This document shows positions 1 to 12,711 of a stretch of 64,000 nucleotides of DNA, one piece after another. This stretch comes from Holacanthus passer (Eukaryota > Chordata > Actinopteri > Pomacanthidae), in assembly GCA_025331565.1 (NCBI GenBank), contig JAFREQ010000014.1:1692501-1756500 (forward strand), in the 5' to 3' direction. The notes under the pieces were generated by a model. The model was not told the DNA's origin and made no database searches. It worked only from the letters and a program-made list of their open reading frames with translations. Made by a program: the position numbers and the translations under genes. Every line of letters begins with the position of its first letter. The first letter of the stretch is position 1.

Positions 1-3000
1 TTAAAACTTATCTCCACCAGCAAGTAAAATGTCCTCTGCTGTCGCCTTCCCCAAGCCACTTTATCCAAGGCAGAGTTTCTCAAACTGTACAAAACTTGTG
101 TGTGAGGCAAGCTGCTCATGTTAAAGCCCTGTGTAGGATCTCCTGGCGATAGGGGGCTTTCTGCCCACTCCATCAGACAAGCGTTGTATTCATGCAGAGG
201 TGAGTTGCATGCTGGGACAGGCAATCTGGGCCAATGGCTTTTGGACTGGGTGACACAAAGATCTCTTTTAAACCTCCTCCTACATCCAGAGTGGACCTTC
301 TTTATGTTTTGCGCAAAACTGTAAAAGGCTGACATTTTTCTGCATTAATTAGTGCCCGCGCCCTTTATGTCTCCTGAAAGATTTATGTCTTTTTATGAAT
401 GCACCAGCTCTGTGGTGACTGAGCTCAGTTATTTCTGTGGAGGTACAATGCACACATTGGCCTCTTGGAGATGAGGAACACAAAGAGAGCAAAAGAAGTC
501 CCATTATAAATACTCATCTGAGACAATGAGCTCCACTTCTCCAATATCTTTGAAAAACAGCTCAAGGGTTAAAACAACATGCAGTTTGGCTTTGTTCAGA
601 CTGCCGGCACATCAGATCTTTAAGACAGACTGACTGCACGGTTATTTGCAAGTGATCAAATCTGATTGGTGTGCCCAGACATCACCAACCGATCTGCATG
701 GGTTGCTGCGGTAATGACGTAGGCGTCAGTAACTACGTACACTGGTGACATGGCTTTCCAACGCGGAAACATGAGAAATCCATCGTCTCGCCCTCTGAAC
801 AATGGCGCTGTCAAGTCGCGGTGCAGAACTCCTCCGTTGCACCAAACAAACTCTGGTATACATGGATTCAACTCAGCCACTCTAATGCACTTCTGTCACT
901 CTGGATTTAACGTTGTCATTGTGTGTCGCATTGCGAGTGACGCAAAAGACACTTTGAAATCAGATTTGAGTGACCAGAGCATCCAGACTGAGATGCATCT
1001 GTAGAAATCCAATTGGAATTGCATTTCAAACCATCTCCAAATGTGGCTTGGATCCGATTTGCAAAAATCGCATTTCATGTGGCTTTTTTGCTGTCCAGAC
1101 TTTCTAAAATCAATCTGGATAAAATCTGGATATGCCAAAAAATGTATTTGGGCTGGCAGTCTGAACAAGGCCTCAGATATTCTCAAGTCAAGGCATAATA
1201 TTTTCCCTGGTGTTGCTTAAAGACTGATGCACTGCTATTATGCATCTAAAATGGGAGAAGAAATACTGTGAGAATGTGCTGCACCGGCCGGGGGAAGGGA
1301 GGGACGTTGTCACACACAACGACCCACATGTCCAATTTTGGGATAAGAAATTAGAGGGTAGGATGGGAGCCGGTTTGCTGCTCAGCTCTGGGCTTTGCAG
1401 ACATATGGTAATAATCTGAAGCAGCTTTGAGCACGCGGCTTCCCTTTTAATGAAGAGAGCAGTCGTACAGCATGAGAACTGGGCTGCAAATACAAGGGCC
1501 AATTTCCACCTACTGCAGAAAACAAAGAGGGAAGCAGAGGAGGTATTAAGACAGCCTCGCTTTCATCATCATCCATCAGATCACCTTTTAATAAAAAAAC
1601 GCTTTTTGAGCCATCACAAAGCCAGAGAGTACCTGTCTCCGTTATGGCACTAGTACGGACAATCAACTCCATTTTGATCTGATCTCACGCAAAAAATATT
1701 GAGCTTATAAAAAAAAAAAATTGTATAACATTAATTTAGGAATGGACTCAATGAAAACACATATTGTTTCCACAGAGAGGGGCTCTGGCAGCTGTGGGCT
1801 GGTACACATGATTTGGGTCCAGTCATCCATTAAGAGAGCGAAAGTCCAATAATCACGACCAGGATGTAGGTGAATGTACTTCCACCACCAAAACATATTC
1901 CAGAGTTTTGAAAACCTTGTGAAAGACGGATATTCTGATGGGTCAAAGTCCAAAAACACTTTATCCTACATTTCCCACGATGCAACTCAATCTTTTAATG
2001 AGACCCTGCATGCCTCCGAAACACCTGCATCTTTCTAACCCCTCACCACCAGTTCAAAATGCAGACTTAAACTTTTTTAGGCTCAAGCTCAAGCTGAGGT
2101 GACATCACGAAGTGAATGAACGAATTTCTAAAAAAACTACTTTTTCCAATATAACACAGATTTGCCAGTGAACACAATAAAACATTGAGTTCTTACAAAT
2201 TTATTTCAGTCTGAGCATTTTTATAACAAAAACTAATGTTGAGTGACTGAGACAGAAATAACATGCAAAACCTCGTATAGAGTGCCAAGGATGAATGAAC
2301 TTGCTTCTCAATAGAGTCACACTCACCAAAGCTATTTAAATGTTAAACGCCATTATGAGACCAATCATGAATCCTACAACAAGTTCATAGGTTTTCCTGT
2401 GCAGCACTCAATCACATGCTGGCCCCCTGAATTGGCGTTCAGTCATCAAAACTCTGAGAACCCCTGCAGTAGAGTATTAGTGGTGTGTTGAGAAATGAGT
2501 GTGTGAGCGGTTGCAGTACGGCAAGACTGTAAATGAGCCTGTTGGAGTGTGTGTGTGCTGCAGGGAAAAAAGTGAGTGTTGACAGAGGGAGTGCAGTTGA
2601 AGGCTTGTGCGTGCCCATGTGGAGGAGGTTTTGGGTTATATTTAGCAAGGTGGCCCATCAAACAGGCCAAGGTTAACCCTTCAACGGCAAACTAAGACGA
2701 GGAGCAGACGTCTCTGTGTGAATCCTCTAAAAGGGAAAAAATGCAAAAGATTTAGATCCATTTCAGTTTCATCAAAGAGCCACTCTAAAAACTTCCAGCC
2801 AGACTGTCTGTATCTCTGTCTCAGACACAGAATAATGAGTACAGCCTGCGCCTGGTCATTGATTCATCTGCATAACTTACATCCTGCTGCTAACAAGACT
2901 AAGAGTCTGCAACCAATGATAGCAGCTGTCAGCCTTGCACAATGGAGCTTTGAGCTAAATGCTAATGATGTTAGTTTTATATAAGAGTTTTGCAATGTAG

Positions 3001-3086
3001 GTGGAACACAACAAGACATTTTAAGACATCACCTTTGGCTTCAGGAAATTCTGACTGTGACAAATTGAGATTCTTCACCGATTTCT

Positions 3087-3172
3087 GACATTTTATAGAC
3101 TAAACTAGTCTTTGAAAAAGTAACTGGCAGATCAATCCATCATGAAAATAATGGCCAGTTGCAGCCCAGGTA
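3087..3172. repeat. Dispersed TAAT/ATTA-rich fish repeat fragment
   Basis: Contains TTTTATAGAC, a run resembling degenerate 'AATCGGCAGATTAATCG' words, and the end word AGTTGCAGCCC. Related pieces occur near 7170-7450, 10855-10935, 19492-19900, 33945-34245 and 35120-35450. The class is unknown to me. Confidence 0.5.
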
Positions 3173-3680
3173 TAATGTTTAATACCAGTTTAATAACTAT
3201 AGCAGGGTTAATGTTTTTGGTCAACCATCTTTATGTTCACCATCTTAGTTTAGTGTGTTAGCATCAGGGTGGGAAATTCATCTATCGGCCACTGACTGAT
3301 AAATGTTCAAATTCACCAATTACTCAATAGTACATCATTATTTTGGGTCTGAAATCTACCAGCCACTTTCATACTTACTAGCATTTGGGTGATGAATGGT
3401 GTTAATTTCCCATCCTGGGTAGCATGCTAACATTTACTAATTAGCACTTAACACAAAGTTACCTACAGCTGAATCGTTTTGCAGGTCATTGGTAATAAAC
3501 TAAAGTTATGGACCAATTCAAATTTAGACCAAGGTGATGGATGTAAATAATAGTGAAGTGATCACCAAAGCTATTACGGTTCATCCTGAGGGGGACATGA
3601 ATGTTAAAAACCAAGCAATCCATCCAATAGTTGTTCAGATATTTCAGTATGGATCAATGGACATTGTACAGCCAAAAACA
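3168..3680 (+). repeat. Interspersed fish repeat (GCTA-rich head, 'CATCCAATAGTTGTT' tail)
   Basis: The segment reads through a head rich in TTAGCA and GCTAAC words, then a middle with ATCACCAAAG and CATCCTGAGGGGGACATGAA, then a tail with ATCCATCCAATAGTTGTTCA and GATATTTCAGTATGGA. The same ordered words recur at about 37250-37540, 51040-51590 and 51960-52680, so this is a dispersed family. I recognise it as common in percomorph genomes but cannot name its class. It is interrupted near 3260-3410 by unrelated sequence. Confidence 0.6.
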
Positions 3681-5668
3681 GCTCAATGTTACACTACAAC
3701 CAGCAAGATTTCACACAGCTAAATCTAAGAAGGGACTGGGTACCTACCACAACAAATAAACAAAACAAGAAGATTGTAACCATATCATCAACAGATGTAT
3801 TAAAATATTTTAGTTTGATGATAATATAAACACTGACATATCAACCATCGGAACCTTGCTGCAAGAAGAGTGTGTGGAGGACCATCCCCACCAAATGAAT
3901 TACTATGAGACGTCATGTAATTTAACTGTCCGTCCTTAAACCAGCAGTTCACAGGGACAAACAACCACTCTTCAACTTGTTGATATGAATAATCCCATAA
4001 TTGAAACAATCTGGTTAAAATTGCAGTGGGGGCTGCCGTTGAGAAGCCAATAACAGAGTCAACAGGAATCAAAAACACTTATTCCCTAAAAGTACAGTTA
4101 TTGTCATGTGGAAGGCAGCAATACGCATAAACAGTCATTTAGCAAGGGTGGAGGTTATGAATGTGGAAGGACACATTCAGAGATAAACATTTGCAGTTAT
4201 GTTTCTGAAGTTAAAGGTGTGTGAGTGTGTGTGTGAGACCTTAACATAGCCCCTCTAATTATCTGCTGCATAGTATGAAGAGGAGCAACTCACTGTTGGT
4301 CTATTTACAACATGGGGCCTGAAGGGTGACTGACAATGTGGATGTTTTTTTCTAATCGTATAAAATGTAAAGATAAACACTGACCAAGACCAAATATACA
4401 AGCCTGCACGAGATTAAAGTCATACTGCATGCAAATGAAATAAAAAGCCCAACAGCTCGTTCTCTATCTGATGATGCAAAACAGCAGAGCAGGACGAGGA
4501 CAGAGGAGACCCCTCAGGGCGAGAAAACAGTACATCATCTGAAATCTGAACCCAAGAACATGTCTACTGTTGTGGGATGTCCCACAAAAATGAGAATAAC
4601 AGCTATACAAAGTGCTGAGAATGAGGGTAATAAGAGCTGAAGAGTTAAGAGTAGTAGAACAGTCGTAGCTTCTGTGTACTATCAGCCATTTCCAAGTGTT
4701 CTGGCAGTCCATTGTAAGAGAAAGGGATGATGGGAAAAAATATGGGGGGGGGGCTCCAGCTATGAGCACATTTATGACTTCATCTGTGACTGAAAACAGC
4801 AACACTGACACTGTAGTGAGGGTCACAATTCCTGTTATATCTGTGATTATATTTGTGATTTTAAAAGAAGAGTTTGAAATTTTGGGAAATGCTCTTTTTT
4901 TGCTTTTTTACTGTGAGTGAAATGAGGAGATTGACACCATTCTAATCTTAAATACTGGAAACAGCTAGAGCTTGAACTAGTACTTTGTAATATTCCTTTT
5001 CTTTTTCTGAATGCAAACAGTGTGTCCGGTGGTTGTGCATGAAATGAAAAAGGCTTTTTTTCATATGACCTTTATGTGCTCCCTGCTGTAGTGAAATACA
5101 CATGCAGGAAGTGCAGTACAGAGAGGATGAGATACGAGGAAGGAAATTAATTTTCTGTCAGACACAAGGAAGAGAGTCGTTGCATCTGTGCTTGGTTTGT
5201 TTTCCATTATAGTTTGTAACACATATCAAATCCAAAGAGAGAAAAACAAGCTGCACTGCAAGGCTGACCAGTATTTACTGTGGTACAAGTAAGGACAAAC
5301 TTGCACTCTTTAAGCCATTTTTAAGATCAAGAGTACAATCAAAATTACCACTACACATGAAAAACTTATTACAGAGCCTGGCGTGTTAGCAACAACAAAT
5401 GCAGTGCAGGGCCTTCGTAAAACAAAGAAAGGTTGTCGTGCAAAACTATCAAGATGAGTTGAAACGTCGGGATAATTATTCTTAAGCAGTTGGATACAAG
5501 AGAGAAAAACAAAAAAGCTGTGACCTGGAGCGCCATCAGGAAAAGGCAGAAGTGCAAAGAGTGGAAAAGAGAAAGGAAATTACTGCCGGGAAAAAAAACA
5601 GAACAATGGAAAGAGAGTCTGAAGAAGGAAGTTTGAACTGTAACAAGCCACGAGCCAGGCAGAAATCA

Positions 5669-5742
5669 AACACACAAACACAGACACAGACACACACACA
5701 CACACACAAACACAGACACACAGACAGACAGACAGACAGACA

Positions 5743-5801
<59 letters not shown>
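5669..5801. repeat. Compound microsatellite (CA)n / (CAGA)n
   Basis: About 130 bp of CACA and CAGA units. It starts as mixed CACAAACACAGA words, passes through a CAGA block around 5712-5746, and ends in an unbroken CA run to 5801. Open frames on both strands across this block are low-complexity artefacts. Confidence 0.95.
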
Positions 5802-5803
<2 letters not shown>

Positions 5804-6055
5804 TGGCATATGCACCCAGATTATACCAGTCTAGTCAGCAACACTCCAAAGGTTCCTCTGCAGCCTTCTCAGATTAAACCCACCACCAATCTGCTACAGA
5901 TAACTATCTCACCACAAAGTCCATTCAGGAGCCGTTCTGGAGCTTTTGATCGTATTGCATGACCTTTATCAGCAGACGGGAGTTTGCCCAGTTGTCATGG
6001 AAGTGCAGATGTTCAATCCATTTTTTTTAGAACTTTCTGAGCAAAGTCCATCAGC

Positions 6056-6750
6056 TGATGAAGATCATGTGATGTGATCAAAAAACGCCACAGCAGCAAC
6101 TAAATGGTCCTTGTGCTGACACTATTTTCTCAACTGCTGTACCAACATGAACCTCATCGTCCTTAAAGTGCAAAAAAATGGAAAACTGAACATCTATTAT
6201 TCCATCCCAAGTCCATCTGCTGATGTGTGATTGAAAGCTCCAGAACAGTTGCCAAACAGACCATGTGGTGAGACGGTTTTCTCAGATGCTGTTCAAGAAC
6301 TTTCAACCACATTTAATGCGAACATGGACAAGAAGGCCAATAGAAATTCTCCTACAATCATGTGATATGATTAAAAGCTACCAAAGAGCAGCTACTAAAT
6401 GGACCTTGAGATGAATTTTTTTCCGCTTTTTTTGCTTACTGATTAACAAATACATCTGAGATGAAGATCGAGATCACGATGAAGATCATGGGAAATGATT
6501 GAAAGTTCTAGAACAGCTGCTAAATGGAGCTTAGTGAAACTTTTCTTAACTGCTGTTTCCGAGGTCAAAATAAACTTTGGTCCTCAGCTTTAAAGCCAAC
6601 ATGGACAAGAAACACTTCAAGTGCAACAAAAAACTGGAAATTTGAGCATCTATGACAGGAAAGCAAAGTCTGTGCCGATGAAGATCACGTGATCGAAAGC
6701 TCCAAAACAGCTACTGATGGACCTTGTGGTGAGATTATAGGCTACAGCTC
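6056..6750 (+). repeat. Degenerate tandem repeat, about 120-200 bp period
   Basis: An anchor resembling GATGAAGATCATGTGAT followed by GAAAGCTCCAGAACAG and CTAAATGGACCTTGTGGTGA recurs at about 6057, 6213, 6358, 6479 and 6679. Between anchors there are shared words such as AACATGGACAAGAA, TTCAAGTGCAA and CAACTGCTGT. Units differ by substitutions and indels, so spacing varies from about 120 to 200 bp. This is an old tandem array with no coding potential. Confidence 0.7.
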
Positions 6751-7169
6751 TGCAGCGAAATTGACAGTAACTAATATTCCCACCTCAACACATCAGCTCA
6801 CAAATGACAAAACTACTGTTGGGCTTGAACTAAACCAACCAAAACACACTCATGAGCCAGAGCATCATGTACCCTTTCATCTGATCATCTTTTATGATGG
6901 CCCACACTCTAACATCCTAAAAGTTCACGAAAGACTAAGAGCTGAGATTTCTGGTCCTTGTTTTTGTTTTTCTGTGGTGGACAGAGACCAGACAAGACAT
7001 CTGGTCCCAGATTAGACCAGTGTGTTTAAGACAGGCTTAAGACTCCGGTGGCCTGGAACAGTGAAGGGTTCCAGACTCAACCAATTAAGGCTGCTAAACT
7101 TTAACTCACTGTATGAACCCGTGAACTGCCCGCGATGCATACATCACACACGTAAAGACCACCAGTGAG

Positions 7170-7450
7170 AGCTTAAAGCTGAAACAATTAATCCAGCAAT
7201 TGATTAATGGACTAACAGAGTAGCTACTAATCTGAAACAGTTCTGAAAATTCTTTAATGCTTTGGGTCATTTTGTGAAGCAAAATGAGAACGAGTCAGTG
7301 GTGGAATTTCTTGAAATATGAATATGTATTTGTTTTTCTTAGTCTGCCATTATTGTACTTGGGCTCTCTTGGGCTACGGGATATTGCTTTTTTTTCACAA
7401 TTTTCTGATTGTTCTAATTGTTATTTGCAGCCCCAGAAAAGTCTTAGAAT
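7170..7450. repeat. Dispersed TAAT-rich fish repeat
   Basis: Starts with GAAACAATTAATCCAGCAATTGATTAATGG in degenerate form and ends with TGTTATTTGCAGCCC. These are the paired ends of the TAAT-rich family also seen at 19.5, 33.9 and 35.1 kb. No coding potential. Confidence 0.5.
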
Positions 7451-8153
7451 ATTAAGATTTTCACTTTGATCTGAATTATGAGGAGCACAGATGGCAGGTT
7501 TGGAGGAACAACACAGTAAATAGTGATGGCTGGAGATTTACAAGAAGCAAAATTCATCATCTTAGTTTATGCTGAAGGCCTTTTATCATAAAGAGAAACT
7601 CAGATCAGGGTGTACTGTCCTCTCTGACTAAAATACCCTTGCCTCCAGCTGGGATAATTGCTCAGGTCACTTGCCAAATCCAGCCATTAACTTTGATGAC
7701 TGGAGGAAAGCATGAAACAAAGATCTTGTGCCTGAGGATCAAAGTCATGAGAGCTCCTCTGTTCCCCTTCACATCTGACAACACAGTGAATCACACAAGG
7801 TGTCTCTGAAAGAATAAAGGTGACTCATATTGAGCTGATAGTGGCATGCACATGGAAAAGGCTGATCAACTTCATGCATTTTTACTTACTGAGTCGTAAT
7901 CTGAGACCAAGCCAGCTCCTCGGTGGCGATTTGTGCAGGACTGAATTCATGCTCCACTTGTTTGGCACCATCTATGCATGCAATCCTTCCTGAAAGACCT
8001 CCTGCAGCAACACCAGCTCCTCTCAGCTCTGTCTGTCCCAATGCAAATCGCCCAGCAATGTTTAATTAGCAGTCTCCTCTATGGCATTCTCATATTCTCC
8101 CCATGTCTGCAGTCGCCCTCCTGCAGGATCTGGTCGCTGTCGAGCAGACTCAC

Positions 8154-8510
8154 ATCCGACTGAATGCACAGAAAACAGGGGCCAAAAATCATCCCTCAGT
8201 TTCATACAAAGAAAAGTTTGCACAGGTCTAATAAGCACTGAGACACAGCTGCAAGTTGGACGCCGAGCTAAGCTGCAAATAACCTGTTGCTGGCTGCACA
8301 CATGCGAAAAAGAAAATCTCCTCGACGTCCAGCGAAAAGGTCCGTCGGCAAAGCTCGGTCCAAAAACCTTTTTCTGGGGCTTTAAAACAGCAGATTCTCG
8401 AATGGAGTTCCGTCTATCAACTTCACACGACGTGCCGCTGGAGCTGAAGGCATTAAATCCGCTGCTTCGTCTCTGATCAACCACCGGCTCTCCTCCATTC
8501 ATTCACACAA
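8154..8510 (-). promoter_or_regulatory. Candidate non-coding first exon or promoter of a leftward gene
   Basis: This block is richer in CG dinucleotides than its surroundings. On the minus strand it ends in a good splice donor: exon ...TCGGAT followed by GTGAGTCTG at 8153. A minus-strand frame of 146 codons covers it but matches no family I know and runs past the donor. In human the gene left of NOL9 on the same strand is PLEKHG5, so this could be a 5' exon of its fish counterpart. That is inference from synteny only. Confidence 0.25.
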
Positions 8511-9045
8511 CCTGGATCCACAAAGACACAATGCAGTTTGTCTCTTTAAGTGGCGCAGTGTTTCAGCTAGAGGCGCCAGAGACACCGGCAACTGCTCACA
8601 CGCCAAACTGCATTCAAATTCTGAGTGATTTTTCACCACACATGCAGGTGTATGTCCCATCGAGTGTGCCATCAAGTTATATCTGAAAATACTCAAAAAG
8701 ACTGAACACATTATTTAAAATTAATATTAATTATTATTAATTTATTAATTAATACCTTTTCTTCATTCCACCTTAAGTAGAAGAAATTAATGAATTACCT
8801 GGCAACTGTTGATTTTGTCAAATGTTGTTAGCAGATTTCCGCTAGTGCTAGCTAGTATAAGCTAATGCTAACGCTAAAAGTTCTTGAGTTGGTTGAAAAC
8901 TGTCTCCAGATGAAGTTTTAAGGTTTTTAGCTAACTTATTTAACAAAGAAAAACCTATTAAAAAATATACACACCATGGCTACGTATATGATAAAATGCT
9001 AGAAGGGTGAGGATTTTATGCAAAAAGTCAGAATACTTACATGTC

Positions 9046-9530
9046 TGATTCCAAAAAAGTGGGGACTCTGTAAAACATAAATAAAACAGAATGTCATGGG
9101 TTACTAATCCTTTCTGACATATACTCGACTGAAAGCAAAGACAATATATTCAATGTTTGACCTCATCAACTTCACTGATTTTTATAAATATCTGCTCATT
9201 CTGAATGTGATGGCAGCAACATGTTTCAAACAAGTTGGGACAGGAGCAACAAAAGACTGTGAAAGTTGTGGACTGATCCAAAAACACCTGTTTGGATCAT
9301 TCCACAGGTAAACAGGTTCATTGGTAACAGGTGATAGTATCATGATTGGGTATGAAAGAGGAATCCTGGAAAGGCAGATGTACGTCGCTTTGGATAAAAG
9401 CTAAATGAAATTGTAGGCTCAGGAACACCGGTCATAAAACTGTTGTCAGTAAACACAGTTTGTGAATATTTGCATTCTGTTGTTATGTTTGATGCAGCGT
9501 CCCATCTTTTTTGGAGTCTGGGTTGTACTG
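9046..9530 (+). mobile_element. Tc1/mariner-like transposon relic, terminal part
   Basis: Begins with TTCCAAAAAAGTGGGGACTC and ends with GCGTCCCATCTTTTTTGGAG, which are imperfect inverted ends. Internal words (GTGAAAGTTGTGGACTGATC, AACAGGTGATAGTATCATGA) recur in the copy near 59.7-60.1 kb. About 35 bp at 9378-9412 (TACGTCGCTTTGGATAAAAG) looks like a foreign SINE-type tail. Most of the internal sequence is deleted. Confidence 0.7.
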
Positions 9531-9690
9531 ATTGTAAACAGTGTCTGAACATGTGCTTGTATGGACTGTCCACAGGGTTTGGATTTCAGCTCCAGGTGGA
9601 CATGATCCACTTCTTCCCAGTCTCACATGTTGTCCAGCTCTGTCATGGTGGCACCACCCAGTGTCCTGCCCTCACTCCGGAGTTTCTGAG
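9531..9690 (+). pseudogene. Stray inverted copy of nol9 coding exon 9 with its splice acceptor
   Basis: The plus strand carries the 3' end of nol9 intron 8 (ATTGTAAACAGTGTCTGAAC, then an acceptor CTGTCCACAG) followed by the first part of nol9 coding exon 9. It translates to GFGFQLQVDMIHFFPVSHVV and on to TPEFLR, against GFGFQLLVDMIRFFPVSHVV in the real gene at 14665-14917. Similarity stops at CTGAGG, where Tc1-like internal sequence begins. No other nol9 exon is present, so it cannot make the protein. It lies about 5 kb from nol9 in the opposite orientation. Confidence 0.88.
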
Positions 9691-10110
9691 GCTCAGTCGC
9701 TTACAAGCAAGGATGAGCGAGGTTCACCACTTTGTGAAAAACTGTGTGGGCAAATAGTCAAACAGGAGGCAACAAGAACAACATTTCTGAATGCTAGGTT
9801 TCAATGAATGAAAGAATTTCACCATCTGCAATTCATAATACCATCAAAAGTTTCAGAGAATCTGGAAAAATCTCTGCACATAAAACCAACATTGAATGGC
9901 CGTGACCTTTGACCCCAGAGCGCACTGCATTAAGAACATGATTGCATAAATTACTTCATGGGTTCAGGAACAGTTCAGAAAACTATTGTCTGTAAACAAA
10001 GCTTGTCGCAGCATGTACAAAATGGACGCAAAGACTCTACCATGCAAAGCGAAAAACCGTATATCAACAACATCCAGAAATGCTGCCGACCTAAAGCTGA
10101 AGGTTAGATT
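9688..10110 (+). mobile_element. Tc1/mariner-like transposase relic, internal part
   Basis: Starts at AGGCTCAGTCGCTTACAAGC, which would normally follow the CCTGGAAAGG seen at 9367-9376. In shifting frames it carries pieces typical of a Tc1-type transposase helix-turn-helix region (QIVKQ, then a degenerate 'IIKRFRESGEISA'-like stretch near 9845-9880) and a later stretch ending at CAACATCCAGAAATGCTGCC. Stops and frame changes show it is dead. The nol9 exon copy splits it from the terminal part. Confidence 0.7.
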
Positions 10111-12711
10111 TAAGCTTCAGTGTTTGTATTTTCAAACAGTGTGCTTGACTTTTACAAGAGAAAACGATTTAAGGATGAAGAATCACTGATGAGTTTGACA
10201 AATTTAACACTATCTAACACGAGTTTGGCTGGAATCTCAGCTGTATAAACTTCCCCAAACCAAATAAAGAGCAGGGCAGAGACGCCATCATTATTTTAAA
10301 GCCTGATGTACTCTTGGCTCCAGGCACGCAGTAGATGTTCCAGTCCAAAACAGGTATTTTTCTAATGTAAGCTGCAACCATGTTAGCATTCCTCTTGCCT
10401 TTGACAATAACACTTTACTACTATAGGTAGTGTGTGGGCAATATGTACTGCTAATATTCACAGTATTTACATGGGTCATACTTTATTGTCTGATCTTGGG
10501 CCCCGTCTTTAAGAGAGTCCCTGTTTTAAAACCTGGTTTTAAGACCAAAATATCAGATTACTGTACAATAATACTGAGGTTGTATACGATGCACATGAAG
10601 TGGGAGAAATGGGGGGTTAAAAGTTGTCCAGCAACTCATTTTTGTCCTGAGGACCATGTTGACTTTACTATTTTATTATTTTTGTGTGGTTTTGAAAATC
10701 AAACCATATCATGCAATAAGCAGCTAAATCTGTCTACACATAAATTGGCACAAATTTAAATGCTGTCCAGTTGGCAGGTGTCCTTTATAGTTTTCTGGAT
10801 GTATGAATGACATCCTGTTGAGGAAAAAGAAGGAATGTTTTGCATTTTTGCTCAAGAAATTACCTATTTATCAAAATAGTTGCCGGCTAATTTTCCATCA
10901 ATTAATTCATCAACTAATCATTTTGGCTCTTAAGCTATTTTGGAGCAGTGCCACCTAACAGTTGATGCTCTATTTGATTTTCATACATGCTTCCTGTCTC
11001 CAACTTTGAGGGCAGGTAACAACAGGTAAGTTAAACACACTTCCTTTTCAAGTGTGTAAATAAATAGCGGCCACATCAAATAAATCCAAAAAGTGAAGGA
11101 ACTGAAGCTTCCACTGAAAAAGTCAGTGGTTTTAGCTTGTTTGATATAATATAATCAATTTAAATGTGTACTCTGCATTGGAATGAATTTCACAGATGTG
11201 TGTTGTTATTTCTGATGATGAGGTTCATGCAGACTGCCTGGTGGCACCCCTACAGTGGGATTTCTCTTTGGTTTGCATGAGGTCTATGGGAAAACATCTG
11301 AGCTGACAAAGCCAAAACAATGACTCTGCCAAAATGTAGCTGTGTTGTGTTTGTCTGCTCCCACCCTCAATAAAGAGGCGGGGAACAGTGAACAAAGAAA
11401 AGCGAGGGGGCAGAGAGGGGATGTTAAAACAGCCCACTTAACAAATTAGCAACTCTTCACTGCGTGAGTGGATGTTTACGACCGAGTCCTCCTTTAATTC
11501 TTACAGTCAGATAATTTGAAGGTCAGTCTACATGCACTTACAGGTTGTTCAGATGAGGTTAGTAATTTCTTAAATCAGTCTTGATTCTGAAGCTTTATGA
11601 AACATTTAAGTAATTCAGTATTACAGGCCAGTGTCTTGAGTTTTTATTACAGTTTTTCTGCCCTTGAGACTTTTTCTGACTGAACATCTGCTGTTGTTTA
11701 GAGCAAAATCTCAACATACATTTGCTGCCCCCTAGAGGTCCAAAAGGTAGCACCAAGAAACAAAAGTGTGTTTAAATTTTTAGCTTTATACCCCACAAAT
11801 GCCTACATAAGAAATCGTAAACATGTTGCATTTACAAAATGTCTTGAATGACCTACAAGTGCAGGAGCACTTTGTGCCCCTTTAACACAATACCAAATGT
11901 ACAACAGTTAAAGCAGATTTAGTCAGCAATAAAAATAAAGCAATTTCAGTAAAACCTTTGACTGTCATAAAAACACAATACTGACGAAACTGGCTTCTTT
12001 CTTTTGTAAATCCATTGGATTCAGAGAGAATGTGATGTGAGAGATCCCTCATTAACTCTGCCCCGCCCTGTTCTTGACTTGAAGCATTGAATGTAAGCAA
12101 CATGAAAAGTCTTGGCAGTGGGCATTTTATCCAATAATACAACTATCACAAATGAACAAACTCCTGTGTGAATCAGCATCTGCACTGCATACTGTGATAT
12201 AGTGATTCCAGATATACTGAAATCTATTTTTTTCTACAAAAACATTGGTTTAAAAAGCACTTGAAAGCAAGAAGAAAAGCACAAAGTGTGAACAAAAGTT
12301 GTTTTTCATTTAATATCTGGCAGGTTTTTGTATTGCAGCTTTGGAATGCCACCGACAAAAGAAGAGACACCAAACAAGAGCTTAAACTACAAAGTGTGAT
12401 ATTATTGTCCATGTGACAGAAAACACAGAAAGTCAAAATTCCTTCACAGCGCCATCAAATGTACGTACAGTAGGAGGTTGTAGGACATGGTGAGAACACC
12501 CAGGGCTTCAGTCCAGTAACAGGAAGTCAGTCATCTCCTCCTGCAGAGTCTGTGATACTGGCTGTGCAGTCAGACTGAAATCTTGAAATAAAAAACTATC
12601 CGGCTCAACCTCAGTTCTGTACATTCAAAGGCCAATGCTGACTGGTTTCGGCGTGAGGCACCAGTCAAGAAGAGTAAAGGGCAATAAACCGATGCTGTGT
12701 AGAAAATGTCA
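10111..12711. other. Non-coding stretch 3' of nol9
   Basis: I find no exon here. A short TAAT-rich repeat piece lies at 10855-10935. The right end must contain the nol9 3' UTR on the minus strand. A possible ATTAAA-type poly(A) signal on that strand lies at 12308-12313, but I cannot confirm the transcript end. The rest shows nothing I recognise. Confidence 0.45.

Larger units (their letters stand above)
1..5668. other. Gene-poor non-coding stretch (left end)
   Basis: I see no exon with a convincing splice context or family match here. Open frames are all under about 125 codons and look like chance. Recognisable content is dispersed fish repeats: a TAAT/ATTA-rich family near 3087-3172, a longer GCTA-rich family at about 3168-3680, and a fragment at about 4860-4990 related to those near 14.1 and 25.9 kb. 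By comparison with human synteny, genes such as plekhg5 could lie to the left on the minus strand, so this could be intronic, but nothing in the sequence proves it. Confidence 0.5.

Noticed and set aside
5552..5962. 136-codon plus-strand frame and overlapping minus-strand frames of Cys-Val repeats
   Set aside because: They are translations of the CA/CAGA microsatellite and have no splice context or family match.
8062..8502. 146-codon minus-strand and 131-codon plus-strand frames over the CG-rich block
   Set aside because: Open frames in a CG-rich stretch are expected by chance; neither resembles a known protein. I kept only a low-confidence first-exon call.
9541..9807. Plus-strand frames covering the nol9 exon copy as a possible new gene
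   Set aside because: They join an exon fragment to dead transposon sequence; no start context or downstream exon supports a gene.
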